A stretch of 61,186 bases of DNA, taken from the NCBI GenBank assembly GCA_902579925.1, contig CACHIS010000006.1, forward strand, positions 1 to 61,186. The letters run 5' to 3'. Shown in pieces: positions 8,111-17,324 of the stretch. The translations under genes were made by a program, and so were the position numbers. The stretch comes from an uncultured Pelagibacteraceae bacterium (GTDB lineage Bacteria > Pseudomonadota > Alphaproteobacteria > Pelagibacterales > Pelagibacteraceae). The notes below the pieces were generated by a model, which worked only from the letters and a program-made list of their open reading frames with translations, searched no databases and was not told where the DNA came from. How positions within the stretch are numbered: position 1 is the first letter of the stretch; each line of letters opens with the position of its first letter.

Positions 8111-9681
8111 GTTTGAAAAAATTTTTTTACAAAATTTCTAAAAATTACTTTATTAAACAAATTTTTATTCCCTTTATTATATTGATCAATCAAATCTTTA
8201 ATATTTTGATTTGATACATTATCAATTTTAATATTATTCAAAATTAATTTATCTTTTGTGAGATCGTAGATAAAATCTGATTTTATTTCTTTAAAAACAT
8301 TCCTATAATTTCTTTTTACTTGAAAATATCTAAAAAATTTCTCTACATCATTAAAGTTAAATACAATTTCACCAATCAATTTTTTTCCATCTTTATCGTT
8401 TACAAATTCAATATCAGATGATTTAATTGAAAGCGACTCATTCCAATCTACATCGAAGTTACTCATAAAAATCTTACCATCTGATAATTGTATCTCTAAA
8501 ATAAAATTTGTGAAATATTCAAATTTGTCAATTTTGTTTATGTTAACATTTATGACTGCATTTAAATTTGCATTGTTTAGTAATTCAGAATCAAGTAAAT
8601 CAATTATCAAGGTATCACTTTTTAATACTTTTTTTCGACTTATATAATTAAAATTCAGATCAGAGGAGAGATAGAACGGCTTGAAGTTAAGTTGGCCACT
8701 AAAATTTTTGTCTTCAGAAATAAAATTTAAAATATCATTTTTTATCAAATATTTGAATGAGTTACTCTTATTTAATAATTCAACATCGAAAATACCATCT
8801 ACGCCTGTCTCACTTTGTTTTATTGAGGTCTCAATATCAAGCCTAATTTTTTTTGATGTGAGTTTTATATTATTATTTTGATCAATAATATTTTGAGATA
8901 CATCTAGTTTAAATGGAATATTAAAAATTTCGAAAGATGACTTTATTTTTTTTAGTTCATTTTTTTCATCATAAAAGTATTTTAAAATGTCGGATTTTGA
9001 TAAAAATAATAGTTCATTTTCTTCATCTTTGTAAAAAAGCTTAGAATTTTTGAAAAAAACTTCGTTAACTATCTTTGCGTTGTTAAGAACTTTTTTAAAA
9101 AAATTTATATTATTTGCGTTAATTTCAAATTCAGTTTTATTAAATATTAGATCTTGAATTTTAATTTTTTTAACAGAAAGAAGGTTGGCTGGTGAAATGT
9201 AAAATTTTGTATGACTAGAATTTCCTAAAATCTTTTCTTTATGTAAAATATCTAAGTTTTTTGTGTAGAAATAAGGCTTTGGTAGTAAATTATAACTAAT
9301 TTTTTCATTAAATTTTAACTCTATCTTATACTTTTTGGAAATCTGATTTTTTAATAAAATCTTAATTTCATCTTTGTTGTAAAAAGAGGGTAATATAAAA
9401 TAACTTGAGATTAATAAGAAAATTACAACAAAAACCAATACTTTTTTATTCTCAAAAATATTAAATTTATTCTTGCTCTGATTGTATTTTTTAAATTCTC
9501 TAAATTTGTCGAAGAAACTTTCAATCTTATGATCTAAACGTATAAACTTTTTTTTAATAGGAGTGCGCTTATTTTTTGGAGATTTTGACCTACTCAATTC
9601 AGCAAAAAAACTTTCTATAATCTTATTTATTGATAATAATATTTTTTGAAATTTTTTTTTATAGAAATTTAAATTAAACAT
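8098..9681 (-). CDS. AsmA-like inner-membrane protein
   Basis: A 527-residue protein with a basic, helical cytoplasmic region of about 80 residues, one membrane helix (about 81-98) and a long periplasmic part rich in short beta strands. Just after the helix comes a pattern typical of AsmA N-termini: a hydrophobic strand, a phosphate-like K-rich turn, then ISYNLLPKPYFYTKNLDI, equivalent to the AsmA 'sl-P-p-l-l-n' stretch. AsmA-family proteins are thought to bridge lipids between membranes or affect outer-membrane assembly. The extended N-terminal cytoplasmic segment is unusual. I can support the family but not a specific function. It is convergent with fumC and divergent from uvrD. Confidence 0.62.
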   Translation of the reverse strand: MFNLNFYKKKFQKILLSINKIIESFFAELSRSKSPKNKRTPIKKKFIRLDHKIESFFDKFREFKKYNQSKNKFNIFENKKVLVFVVIFLLISSYFILPSFYNKDEIKILLKNQISKKYKIELKFNEKISYNLLPKPYFYTKNLDILHKEKILGNSSHTKFYISPANLLSVKKIKIQDLIFNKTEFEINANNINFFKKVLNNAKIVNEVFFKNSKLFYKDEENELLFLSKSDILKYFYDEKNELKKIKSSFEIFNIPFKLDVSQNIIDQNNNIKLTSKKIRLDIETSIKQSETGVDGIFDVELLNKSNSFKYLIKNDILNFISEDKNFSGQLNFKPFYLSSDLNFNYISRKKVLKSDTLIIDLLDSELLNNANLNAVINVNINKIDKFEYFTNFILEIQLSDGKIFMSNFDVDWNESLSIKSSDIEFVNDKDGKKLIGEIVFNFNDVEKFFRYFQVKRNYRNVFKEIKSDFIYDLTKDKLILNNIKIDNVSNQNIKDLIDQYNKGNKNLFNKVIFRNFVKKFFQTYAG

Positions 9682-9713
9682 ACTTTGTTCAAACTTATAA
9701 ATAATTTATTCAA

Positions 9714-11750
9714 ATGGTAAACTCTGATTATTTAAAAAATCTTAATGAAGCCCAAAAGCAAGCAGTATTATCTTTGGATGGGCCATTATTAATCGTGGCT
9801 GGAGCTGGTTCTGGAAAAACTAAGGTTTTAACCAGTAGGATTGCTCACATAATTAGGGATAAGCGAGCTTTTCCAAATCAAATTCTTTCAGTTACATTTA
9901 CAAATAAAGCTGCAAAAGAAATGCAAGATAGAGTAAGTAAAATTTTAGGCTCTTCAGCTATTGGTTTGTCTTGGTTGGGAACATTTCATTCTATTTGTGC
10001 GAAAATATTAAGAAGACATGCTTCAGCAGTAAATTTAAATTCTAACTTTACAATTATTGATACCGATGATCAAGTCAGACTTATTAAGAATATTTGTAAA
10101 GCAGAAAATATTGATGTCAAACAACTTGCTCCTAAGTATATTCTTGCAATTATAGATAAATGGAAAAATAAAGGTCTATATCCTAGTGATGTAAGAGTTA
10201 ATCCTAAAGACGTTTATGAAAAAACAATTTTACCAGTTTATAAAATTTACCAACAAAAACTAATTGGATTAAATGCCTGTGATTTTGGAGACTTAATTTT
10301 ACATTCGGTCAAAATATTGAAAACAAATAAAGATATTAGAGAAATTTATTCCAAAAACTTTAAATATATATTAGTGGACGAATATCAGGATACAAACTTT
10401 ATACAAAGTCAGTGGCTAAATTTATTAGCAGAAAAAAATAACAACATATGTTGTGTTGGAGATGATGATCAATCTATTTATAGTTGGCGTGGTGCAGAAA
10501 TAAAAAATTTTTTAGAATTTGATAAAATTTATAAAGATACAAAAATAATAAGACTTGAACAAAATTATAGATCTTCAAAAAATATTCTATCTGTGGCATC
10601 ATCATTAATCGTTAATAATCAAAATAGAGTTGGGAAAACATTAAAATCAACATTGGATGAGGGTGATTTAATAAAATTAAATTGTTTCAAAAATGGTAAA
10701 GATGAGGCGATTGGTATCTCTGATGAAATAGAGCAAATTAAGAAAAAAAATTCACTCAACAATGTTGCAATTTTAGTAAGAGCAATTTTTCAAACCAGAG
10801 AATTTGAAGAGCGTTTTCTAAAAATTGGTATGCCCTATCGAATTTTAGGTGGAATTAAATTTTATGAAAGGGCTGAAATAAAAGATTGTGTAGCTTACTT
10901 AAGATTAATATATCAAGAAAAAGATGATTTAGCTTTTGAGCGAATAGTCAATAACCCTAAAAGATCTATTGGCGAAAGTACTATTAAAACTATTCATGAA
11001 TACTCAAAAAAAAATCAAATTAGTTTAGAAAATTCAGCAAGAAAAATGATAATAGAAAATTTAATAAAACCTAAAGCTAAAATAGGTTTAAATTTATTTT
11101 TAGATTTACTTTCAAAATGGAGAAATGATTTAAAGATTAAAAAGTTTAATCATGTAAAGTTGCTGCAGATTCTTTTAGATGAGTCAGGATATTCCATGAT
11201 GTTAAAAAATAAAAAAGATCTCGAAAATGAAAATCGATTAGAAAATATAAAAGAATTATTAAGCGCTATGAAAGAGTTTAGTAGTTTAGAGAGTTTTTTA
11301 GATCATGTATCACTTGCGACATCTATTGATCAAGATTGGGAAGGCGAAAAAATAAATATGATGACAATGCATGCAGCCAAAGGATTAGAGTTCGATGTAG
11401 TCTTTTTACCTGGATGGGAAGAAGGATTATTTCCGCATCAAAAATCTATTGAGGAAAAAGGACAAAATGGTTTAGAAGAAGAAAGAAGATTAGCATACGT
11501 TGGTATTACAAGAGCAAAAAAAAATGTAATTATCTCTTTCTCTATGAATAGGTTTTATCAAGGAGACTGGATAGATAGCATGGCATCAAGATTTATTGAT
11601 GAACTCCCAGAAAGTAATTTAGAAAAAAATTCTTTTTCTGAAGAGAATAACGATATAATTGAAGAATTTGAATTTAATCAAGATTTTGAATTGGATGATG
11701 AAACCAAAAGAAGCCCTGGTTGGATTAGATATCAAAAAAGAATTAAATGA
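9714..11750 (+). CDS. uvrD: UvrD/PcrA-type superfamily 1 DNA helicase
   Basis: 3'-5' DNA helicase for nucleotide excision and mismatch repair. Visible motifs in the 678-residue protein: Q-motif LNEAQKQAV, Walker A at 29-36 (AGAGSGKT), Ia TFTNKAAKEM, II LVDEYQDTN, III GDDDQSIYSWRGA, IV RLEQNYRSS, V MTMHAAKGLEFD and VI AYVGITRAKK. It is somewhat shorter than E. coli UvrD (720), with a shortened C-terminal tail. The next gene starts 4 bases before its stop (ATGA overlap), so translation is probably coupled. Rep or PcrA would be alternative names, but uvrB and uvrC in the same window make UvrD the natural partner. Confidence 0.93.
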   Translation: MVNSDYLKNLNEAQKQAVLSLDGPLLIVAGAGSGKTKVLTSRIAHIIRDKRAFPNQILSVTFTNKAAKEMQDRVSKILGSSAIGLSWLGTFHSICAKILRRHASAVNLNSNFTIIDTDDQVRLIKNICKAENIDVKQLAPKYILAIIDKWKNKGLYPSDVRVNPKDVYEKTILPVYKIYQQKLIGLNACDFGDLILHSVKILKTNKDIREIYSKNFKYILVDEYQDTNFIQSQWLNLLAEKNNNICCVGDDDQSIYSWRGAEIKNFLEFDKIYKDTKIIRLEQNYRSSKNILSVASSLIVNNQNRVGKTLKSTLDEGDLIKLNCFKNGKDEAIGISDEIEQIKKKNSLNNVAILVRAIFQTREFEERFLKIGMPYRILGGIKFYERAEIKDCVAYLRLIYQEKDDLAFERIVNNPKRSIGESTIKTIHEYSKKNQISLENSARKMIIENLIKPKAKIGLNLFLDLLSKWRNDLKIKKFNHVKLLQILLDESGYSMMLKNKKDLENENRLENIKELLSAMKEFSSLESFLDHVSLATSIDQDWEGEKINMMTMHAAKGLEFDVVFLPGWEEGLFPHQKSIEEKGQNGLEEERRLAYVGITRAKKNVIISFSMNRFYQGDWIDSMASRFIDELPESNLEKNSFSEENNDIIEEFEFNQDFELDDETKRSPGWIRYQKRIK

Positions 11751-13444
11751 CTAAAAAAAAAATAAATAAACTTCGAAAGCAGTTTAAAAAATTTGGTATT
11801 GATGGTTATATTATACCCAAAAATGATGAATTTTTTTCAGAATATGCAAAAAATGATCGATTAAGATATATTTCAAACTTTACAGGCTCAGCAGGTTACG
11901 CAGTAATTTTAAAAAGTAAAAATTATTTATTTGTGGATGGAAGATACTCTATACAAGCAAAAATTGAGAGTGGTAAACACTTTGACATTGTAGATTATTT
12001 CAAGATAATTAATACGAAAGTTTTTAAAAACTTAAACATAGGAATAGATCCAACATTATTTACCTCTGAACAAATTAAGAAATTTTTTTTTAAAAATAAT
12101 AAAGTAACTAATATTAATGAGAATCTTGTTGATAATATTCAAAAGATACAAAATAAAAAAAGTCTTCCTTTCTATTCAATTAATGAAAAAATTTCTGGTG
12201 AAAGTCATTTGCAAAAAATTTCTAAGGTCGCTAATTATCTGAAGAAAAATAAATCTGATTATTTATTTGTTACTGCTCCAGAAAATATTGCATGGTTGTT
12301 AAATATAAGAGGATATGACAACCCAACAAGTCCTATACCTAATTGCAATCTTGTCCTAAGTAAAGAAAAAATAGTTTATTTGATTGTTGAAAAAAATAAA
12401 TCAACAAAACTCTTAAAAGAAAAAAAACTTAAAAAAGAACAGATTGTTGATCCAAAAAATCTTAATAATTTTTTAAAAGGACTAAAAAATAAAAACGCTA
12501 TAATAGATAAAAATACATGTTCATTATATCTCGAAAAACTATTTAGAAAAAGATTCAAAATTATAAAAAGTGAAGACCCAATATATTTACTTAAATCAAG
12601 AAAAAATAAAGTCGAAATCAAAAATATGATAAATACACACATCATTGATGGTGTTGCTTTAACGAAATTTATTTATTGGATCAAAAATAAAAAAAAATTA
12701 GATATAACTGAAGTTGATGCTCAAAACAAATTAGAAAAAATAAGAAAAAAGAACTCAAAATATTTATTTCCTAGCTTTAACACAATTGCTGGAAGTGGAA
12801 AAAATGGAGCTATTGTTCATTATAGGGCTAAAAAAAATAAAACTAAATTTTTAAAAAAAGATGAAATTTTTTTATGTGACTCAGGTGGTCAATATAAATT
12901 CGGTACAACAGATGTTACAAGAACAATCTGCTTTTCAGATCAAAATAAAAATATAAAAAAAATATTTACAAATGTTTTAAAAGGACACATCGCTGTTGCA
13001 GAAACAAATATAAGTAAAAAAACTACTGGAAAATTGATCGATGTAGATGCAAGAAAATTCCTTAAAAAAGATGGCCTAGATTATAATCATGGCACTGGCC
13101 ATGGAGTTGGTTTTTTCCTAAATGTCCATGAAGGTCCTCAGGCTATATCGAAATCAAATTCAATTAAAATCCAAGAAGGTATGATATTAAGCAACGAACC
13201 TGGTTATTATGAGAAAGGTAAGTTTGGAATACGTATTGAAAATTTAGTTTATGTTAATAAAAATAAAAGAAAATTATCTTTTAAAAATCTTACTTTAGCC
13301 CCAATTGAAAAAGATTTGATTGATTTTAAACTTTTAAATAACAAAGAAAAAAATTATCTTTTCAATTATAATCTAGAAGTTTATTCAAAAATATCCCCTT
13401 ATTTAAACAGAAATGAGAAAAAGTGGTTAGCGAGTTTTATTTAA
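11747..13444 (+). CDS. pepP: Xaa-Pro aminopeptidase (M24B)
   Basis: Removes N-terminal residues ahead of proline. The 565-residue protein has two creatinase-type N-terminal domains (about 1-300), the pita-bread M24 domain and an extra C-terminal M24 extension with WLASFI at the end, as in the long eukaryote-like XPNPEP group. All five metal ligands are visible: Asp in FLCDSGGQY, Asp in GTTDVTRT, His in GTGHGVGFF, Glu in LSNEPGYYE and Glu in GIRIENLVYV. It overlaps the uvrD stop by 4 bases and its own 3' end overlaps ligA by 8 bases in the convergent orientation. Confidence 0.92.
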   Translation: MTKKKINKLRKQFKKFGIDGYIIPKNDEFFSEYAKNDRLRYISNFTGSAGYAVILKSKNYLFVDGRYSIQAKIESGKHFDIVDYFKIINTKVFKNLNIGIDPTLFTSEQIKKFFFKNNKVTNINENLVDNIQKIQNKKSLPFYSINEKISGESHLQKISKVANYLKKNKSDYLFVTAPENIAWLLNIRGYDNPTSPIPNCNLVLSKEKIVYLIVEKNKSTKLLKEKKLKKEQIVDPKNLNNFLKGLKNKNAIIDKNTCSLYLEKLFRKRFKIIKSEDPIYLLKSRKNKVEIKNMINTHIIDGVALTKFIYWIKNKKKLDITEVDAQNKLEKIRKKNSKYLFPSFNTIAGSGKNGAIVHYRAKKNKTKFLKKDEIFLCDSGGQYKFGTTDVTRTICFSDQNKNIKKIFTNVLKGHIAVAETNISKKTTGKLIDVDARKFLKKDGLDYNHGTGHGVGFFLNVHEGPQAISKSNSIKIQEGMILSNEPGYYEKGKFGIRIENLVYVNKNKRKLSFKNLTLAPIEKDLIDFKLLNNKEKNYLFNYNLEVYSKISPYLNRNEKKWLASFI

Positions 13445-15455
13445 GCATTTTTAACCAAGACAATTGATCTAAAATTTTTACTTTTAAATTTTTTGCTGCT
13501 TCAACTTTTCTATTAGTTGGTTTCTCACCTATAATCAGATAATCAAGTTTTTTGGTGACATTGCTTACTATTGAACCTGAATTTTTTTCAACTATAGATT
13601 TGGCCTCTGAACGACTCATATTTGACAATTTGCCTGTAAACATAAATGTTTTATTGTTTAATGAACCATTATTTTTAATTATTTCAGCATCAGTTACTTT
13701 AAGTACTTTTTCAAGGCTATTCAAAACATTCAAATTTGTATTGTTCTTAAAAAAATTCTTTATTGAATTAACCTGTGTTTCTCCAATCCCATCAATATTA
13801 ATTAAATCATCGAAATTATTTTTTTTTGATAATGCAATAAAATTTTTTAATGATTTCAGATTTTTTGATATTATTTTTGCGTTTTCTAAACCAATATGCC
13901 TGATACCTAATGCATAAATAAATTTTTCAAAAGAAATAGTTTTTCGTAAATTTACCGAGTATTTTAGATTAGCAACAGATAATTTTCCCCATCCGTCTAG
14001 ATTTTCGATTTTATCATAATCAAGTTTAAAAATATCTTGCGGTAGTTTTATCAAGTTTAAATCCCAAAAATTTTCAACAATCTTTTTTCCAAAACCTTCT
14101 ATATTCAGAGCTTCTTTTGAAACAAAATGTTTAATTCTCTCTTTTGACATTTTATCACAATCAAATCCTTTATCTGGACATCTTCTAACAGCATCAAATT
14201 TTTTAGTTACTTTATTGAATTCTTTAATCGTTTCAAACCCACATGGACATTTTGTTGGAAAAATAAATTTTTTTGAATTTGATTTTCTTTTTTCTTTGTT
14301 GACTGAAACCACATGTGGAATTACATCACCAGCTCTCTCTACTACCACAGTATCATTTATTCTAATATCTTTTCTATTGATTTCCTCTTCGTTATGTAAC
14401 GTTGCATTCGATACGATAACTCCACCAATATTAATTGGTTTTATTTTTGCAACTGGTGTAAGTGCCCCTGTTCTTCCAATTTGGATTTCTATATTTTCTA
14501 TTACAGAGACGCCACTATTTGCTGAGAATTTGTGAGCGATTGCCCATCTTGGGGCATTAGCGACATTCCCCAATCTTTTTTGTAACTTAAAATTATTTAT
14601 TTTGTAAACGATCCCATCTATATCAAAATCTATTTCACCTCTTTTTTTTTCAATATCGTTATAATTCTTAATTAAACCATCTATTGTTTTTATTTTTTTG
14701 TTTAGCGGATTGGTTTTAAAGCCCCATTCTTTTAATTTTTCCAAGTATTCACTTTGTGATTTAATGTTTAAACCTTTCTCATAACCAAACGCATATGCGA
14801 TAAATTTTAATGGAATTTTATCCGTTTCATTAGGATCTTTTTGTCTTAAAGAGCCAGATGCAGCATTTCTTGGATTTGCAAATTTGTTATTTAATGTTTT
14901 AAAATCATTATTCTGAATAAATACTTCACCTCTAATATCAATTTCCTCTGGAAAATTTTTTGACTTTATTTGATTAGGTATATCTTTAATTGTTTTTAAA
15001 TTTTCTGTTATATCCTCTCCTTCCTTTCCATCTCCTCTTGATAGACCAGTTATAAATTTACCATTCTTAAAAATTAAAGACGCTGATATACCATCAATTT
15101 TAGGCTCAGCACTATACTCAATAATCTGTGTTGACTTCTCATTTAAAAAGTTAAAAATTTTCTTTTCAAAATTTATAAGATCTTTCCTATCAAACGCATT
15201 ATTGAGTGATAACATTGGTATTTTGTGTTTCACCTTTTTGAACAATTTAGAGGGTCTAAAACCTACAGAATTTTTTGGAGAATCTTTATGATTTAAAAAA
15301 TCATATTTCTTTTCAAGATTAAGAATTTCTTTTTTTAATTCATCAAAAATGTGATCTTTTACTAATGGTTCGTTTAAATCATAGTAATATTTGTTATATT
15401 TATTAAATAATTTAATTTTTTTTAAGTATTTTTGATTAATTTTTTCATCAATCAT
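13437..15455 (-). CDS. ligA: NAD-dependent DNA ligase LigA
   Basis: Seals nicks in replication and repair using NAD. The 672-residue protein has the Ia domain at the N-terminus, the adenylation lysine at residue 119 in EPKIDGISASL, an OB fold, a Cys4-type zinc finger region (KCPCGFE and RRCPDKGFDC), helix-hairpin-helix repeats (LGIRHIG, INIDGIGETQ) and a C-terminal BRCT domain (TFMFTGKLSNMSRSEAKSIVE). The length is standard. It is the last gene of the long minus-strand cluster, 3 bases after bamD. In many alphaproteobacteria recN lies between bamD and ligA; here it does not. Confidence 0.96.
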   Translation of the reverse strand: MIDEKINQKYLKKIKLFNKYNKYYYDLNEPLVKDHIFDELKKEILNLEKKYDFLNHKDSPKNSVGFRPSKLFKKVKHKIPMLSLNNAFDRKDLINFEKKIFNFLNEKSTQIIEYSAEPKIDGISASLIFKNGKFITGLSRGDGKEGEDITENLKTIKDIPNQIKSKNFPEEIDIRGEVFIQNNDFKTLNNKFANPRNAASGSLRQKDPNETDKIPLKFIAYAFGYEKGLNIKSQSEYLEKLKEWGFKTNPLNKKIKTIDGLIKNYNDIEKKRGEIDFDIDGIVYKINNFKLQKRLGNVANAPRWAIAHKFSANSGVSVIENIEIQIGRTGALTPVAKIKPINIGGVIVSNATLHNEEEINRKDIRINDTVVVERAGDVIPHVVSVNKEKRKSNSKKFIFPTKCPCGFETIKEFNKVTKKFDAVRRCPDKGFDCDKMSKERIKHFVSKEALNIEGFGKKIVENFWDLNLIKLPQDIFKLDYDKIENLDGWGKLSVANLKYSVNLRKTISFEKFIYALGIRHIGLENAKIISKNLKSLKNFIALSKKNNFDDLINIDGIGETQVNSIKNFFKNNTNLNVLNSLEKVLKVTDAEIIKNNGSLNNKTFMFTGKLSNMSRSEAKSIVEKNSGSIVSNVTKKLDYLIIGEKPTNRKVEAAKNLKVKILDQLSWLKMLK

Positions 15456-15458
15456 TTT

Positions 15459-16292
15459 TTAAAAAAGACTTTTAATTTTACTTAATATTTTACTTTTCTT
15501 TTTTTTGTTTTTAGGAACGGATACTTTATATTCTTTATTAAAAATTTTATATGTTTCTTTATACCACTCTCCAGAATTGTAATTATAACCAAGTAATGAA
15601 GCATACTTAAGAGATTCATCTTCCATGCCTAAAATATAGTATATTTCAACTAATCTGTGAATCGCCTCCTCAACATGGTCTGTTGTCTCATAGTTATTTA
15701 AAACATTTTTAAATCTATTAAGAGCGGGAATCCATTTTTTTTTTTTTATATAATGTCTGCCAATATAAACCTCTTTTGCAGCTAATATATCATTAATCAA
15801 ATCGATCTTATATCTTGCGTCATATGCATAATCAGTATCAGGAAAATTTTCTATAATTAAAAGGAGTTCCTTTTTAGATAAAACTAGAGGAGCTAGATCC
15901 TTTTTCTCTCCCTCTATAGTTTCGTAATAACACATAGCTAAAAGATAATGCGCGTAAGCCATGTTTTTATCTTTAGGATAGGTTTTAAAATATCTTTTAA
16001 GATTTTCAATTGCTAATGAATAATAATCTTGAAGATAATAAGAGTAAGACGCCATCAACACTGATTTTGGTGCCCATTGAGATTGTGGCATTAAAACTTC
16101 AACTTCTAAAAACTTTTTACCCGCCGCAAAATAGTCACCTGTGTCCAAAAAATCCATACCTTTATTGTAAGCTGAAATCATTTCATCATTTTGACTAGTC
16201 TCTTTAATTAATTTAATCTTCTCTACTTCCTTACTGCAAGAGTATAAGAATATTAATGTAAGAAATATTAAAAATATTCTAATTTTAAACAT
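15459..16292 (-). CDS. bamD: Outer-membrane assembly lipoprotein BamD
   Basis: Lipoprotein of the Bam complex, which folds beta-barrel proteins into the outer membrane. The 277-residue protein has a signal peptide with lipobox FLYSC (lipidated Cys19). TPR-like repeats follow: AYNKGMDFLDTGDYFAAGKKF, MASYSYYLQDYYSLAIENL and YAHYLLAMCYYE, the last being well conserved in BamD. The C-terminus is basic. It sits between lpxC and ligA, the standard alphaproteobacterial position (older name comL). Confidence 0.92.
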   Translation of the reverse strand: MFKIRIFLIFLTLIFLYSCSKEVEKIKLIKETSQNDEMISAYNKGMDFLDTGDYFAAGKKFLEVEVLMPQSQWAPKSVLMASYSYYLQDYYSLAIENLKRYFKTYPKDKNMAYAHYLLAMCYYETIEGEKKDLAPLVLSKKELLLIIENFPDTDYAYDARYKIDLINDILAAKEVYIGRHYIKKKKWIPALNRFKNVLNNYETTDHVEEAIHRLVEIYYILGMEDESLKYASLLGYNYNSGEWYKETYKIFNKEYKVSVPKNKKKKSKILSKIKSLF

Positions 16293-16338
16293 AATAAAGA
16301 TTATATATATTCTAAAAAAAATTATAAAGATTATTATA

Positions 16339-17259
16339 TTAAGCTATCGATCTAAGTAAGCTTCTATTTATAAGTGTGTGAGGAAGTGTTCTTTCTTGTA
16401 TCTCAATTATAGAAAAATTTCTTTTGTCCTCAAATACTTTTCTCAATAAGTTATTTGTCATAAAATGACCTCCTTGAGAACAATTGATACTTGCTATCAT
16501 TCTATATCCACTTGTAAAAAGATCACCTATACAATCCAATATTTTATGATTAACAAATTCTTTTGAATTTCTCAAACCCTCTGGATTTAAGACATGTTCA
16601 TCTTTTACTACTATCGCGTTATCTAAGCTTCCACCCTTTGCCAGGCCATTTTTTTTGATTGTCTGTATATCTTCATATAGACAAAATGTTCTAGAGTTAA
16701 ATATGTCCGTTAGATCATCCTCGTAAACATTTATTTTATTTTTTTGGTTACCTATGATCTTGCTTTGATATTTAAGTTGAAAATCTATATCTAAGCTTAA
16801 TTTAGAAGGCTCAATTGAAATAAATTTTTCGCTATTCTTAAATTCTACTTTTCTATTTATCTTTATAATTTTAATTGGCTTGTTACTTAGCTCCAAACCT
16901 ACTGATAAAATTTTACTTATAAAAAATTTAGCAGAACCATCTAAAATTGGTACCTCTTCATTATCAATTTCAACTAAGGCATTATCAATTCCCATTCCAA
17001 AAAGAGCTCCCATTAAGTGTTCTATTGTTGAGACCTTGACCCCATAATTATTAGATATAGTTGTGTTGAGAGCTGTATTACTAACATTCATAAAGTTTGG
17101 GTAAATAAGATTATTATCCTTTAAATCTATTCTTTTAAAAACAATTCCGGTATCTGGAGCGGAGGGTTTTACACAAATATTAACTCGTATCCCGCTATGA
17201 AGTCCTATCCCACTAAAAGAAACTTGTTTCTTTATTGTTTTTTGATTTAGTAATGACAC
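16339..17259 (-). CDS. lpxC: UDP-3-O-acyl-N-acetylglucosamine deacetylase LpxC
   Basis: Zinc enzyme for the first committed step of lipid A synthesis. The 306-residue protein begins with QKTIKKQVSFSGIGLHSG, typical of LpxC, and contains the metal His in VSTIEHLMGALFG, the HKILD zinc motif in FVNHKILDCIGDL, and the catalytic His of SQGGHFMTNNLL. It is next to bamD and follows the ftsA-like gene by 65 bases, the largest gap within the cluster. It indicates that the organism makes lipid A. Confidence 0.96.
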   Translation of the reverse strand: MSLLNQKTIKKQVSFSGIGLHSGIRVNICVKPSAPDTGIVFKRIDLKDNNLIYPNFMNVSNTALNTTISNNYGVKVSTIEHLMGALFGMGIDNALVEIDNEEVPILDGSAKFFISKILSVGLELSNKPIKIIKINRKVEFKNSEKFISIEPSKLSLDIDFQLKYQSKIIGNQKNKINVYEDDLTDIFNSRTFCLYEDIQTIKKNGLAKGGSLDNAIVVKDEHVLNPEGLRNSKEFVNHKILDCIGDLFTSGYRMIASINCSQGGHFMTNNLLRKVFEDKRNFSIIEIQERTLPHTLINRSLLRSIA

Positions 17260-17324
17260 ATTGGACTTTTAATCTTCAGCGAACAAAAACAAAAAACAAC
17301 AAATATTACGAGAAAATACAAAAA

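Noticed and set aside
17260-17324. Remnant of a second half of ftsA between the short gene and lpxC
   Set aside because: Only 65 bases of A/T-rich DNA are present, with no trace of lobe 2A/2B motifs in any frame, so a simple frameshift cannot explain the short protein.
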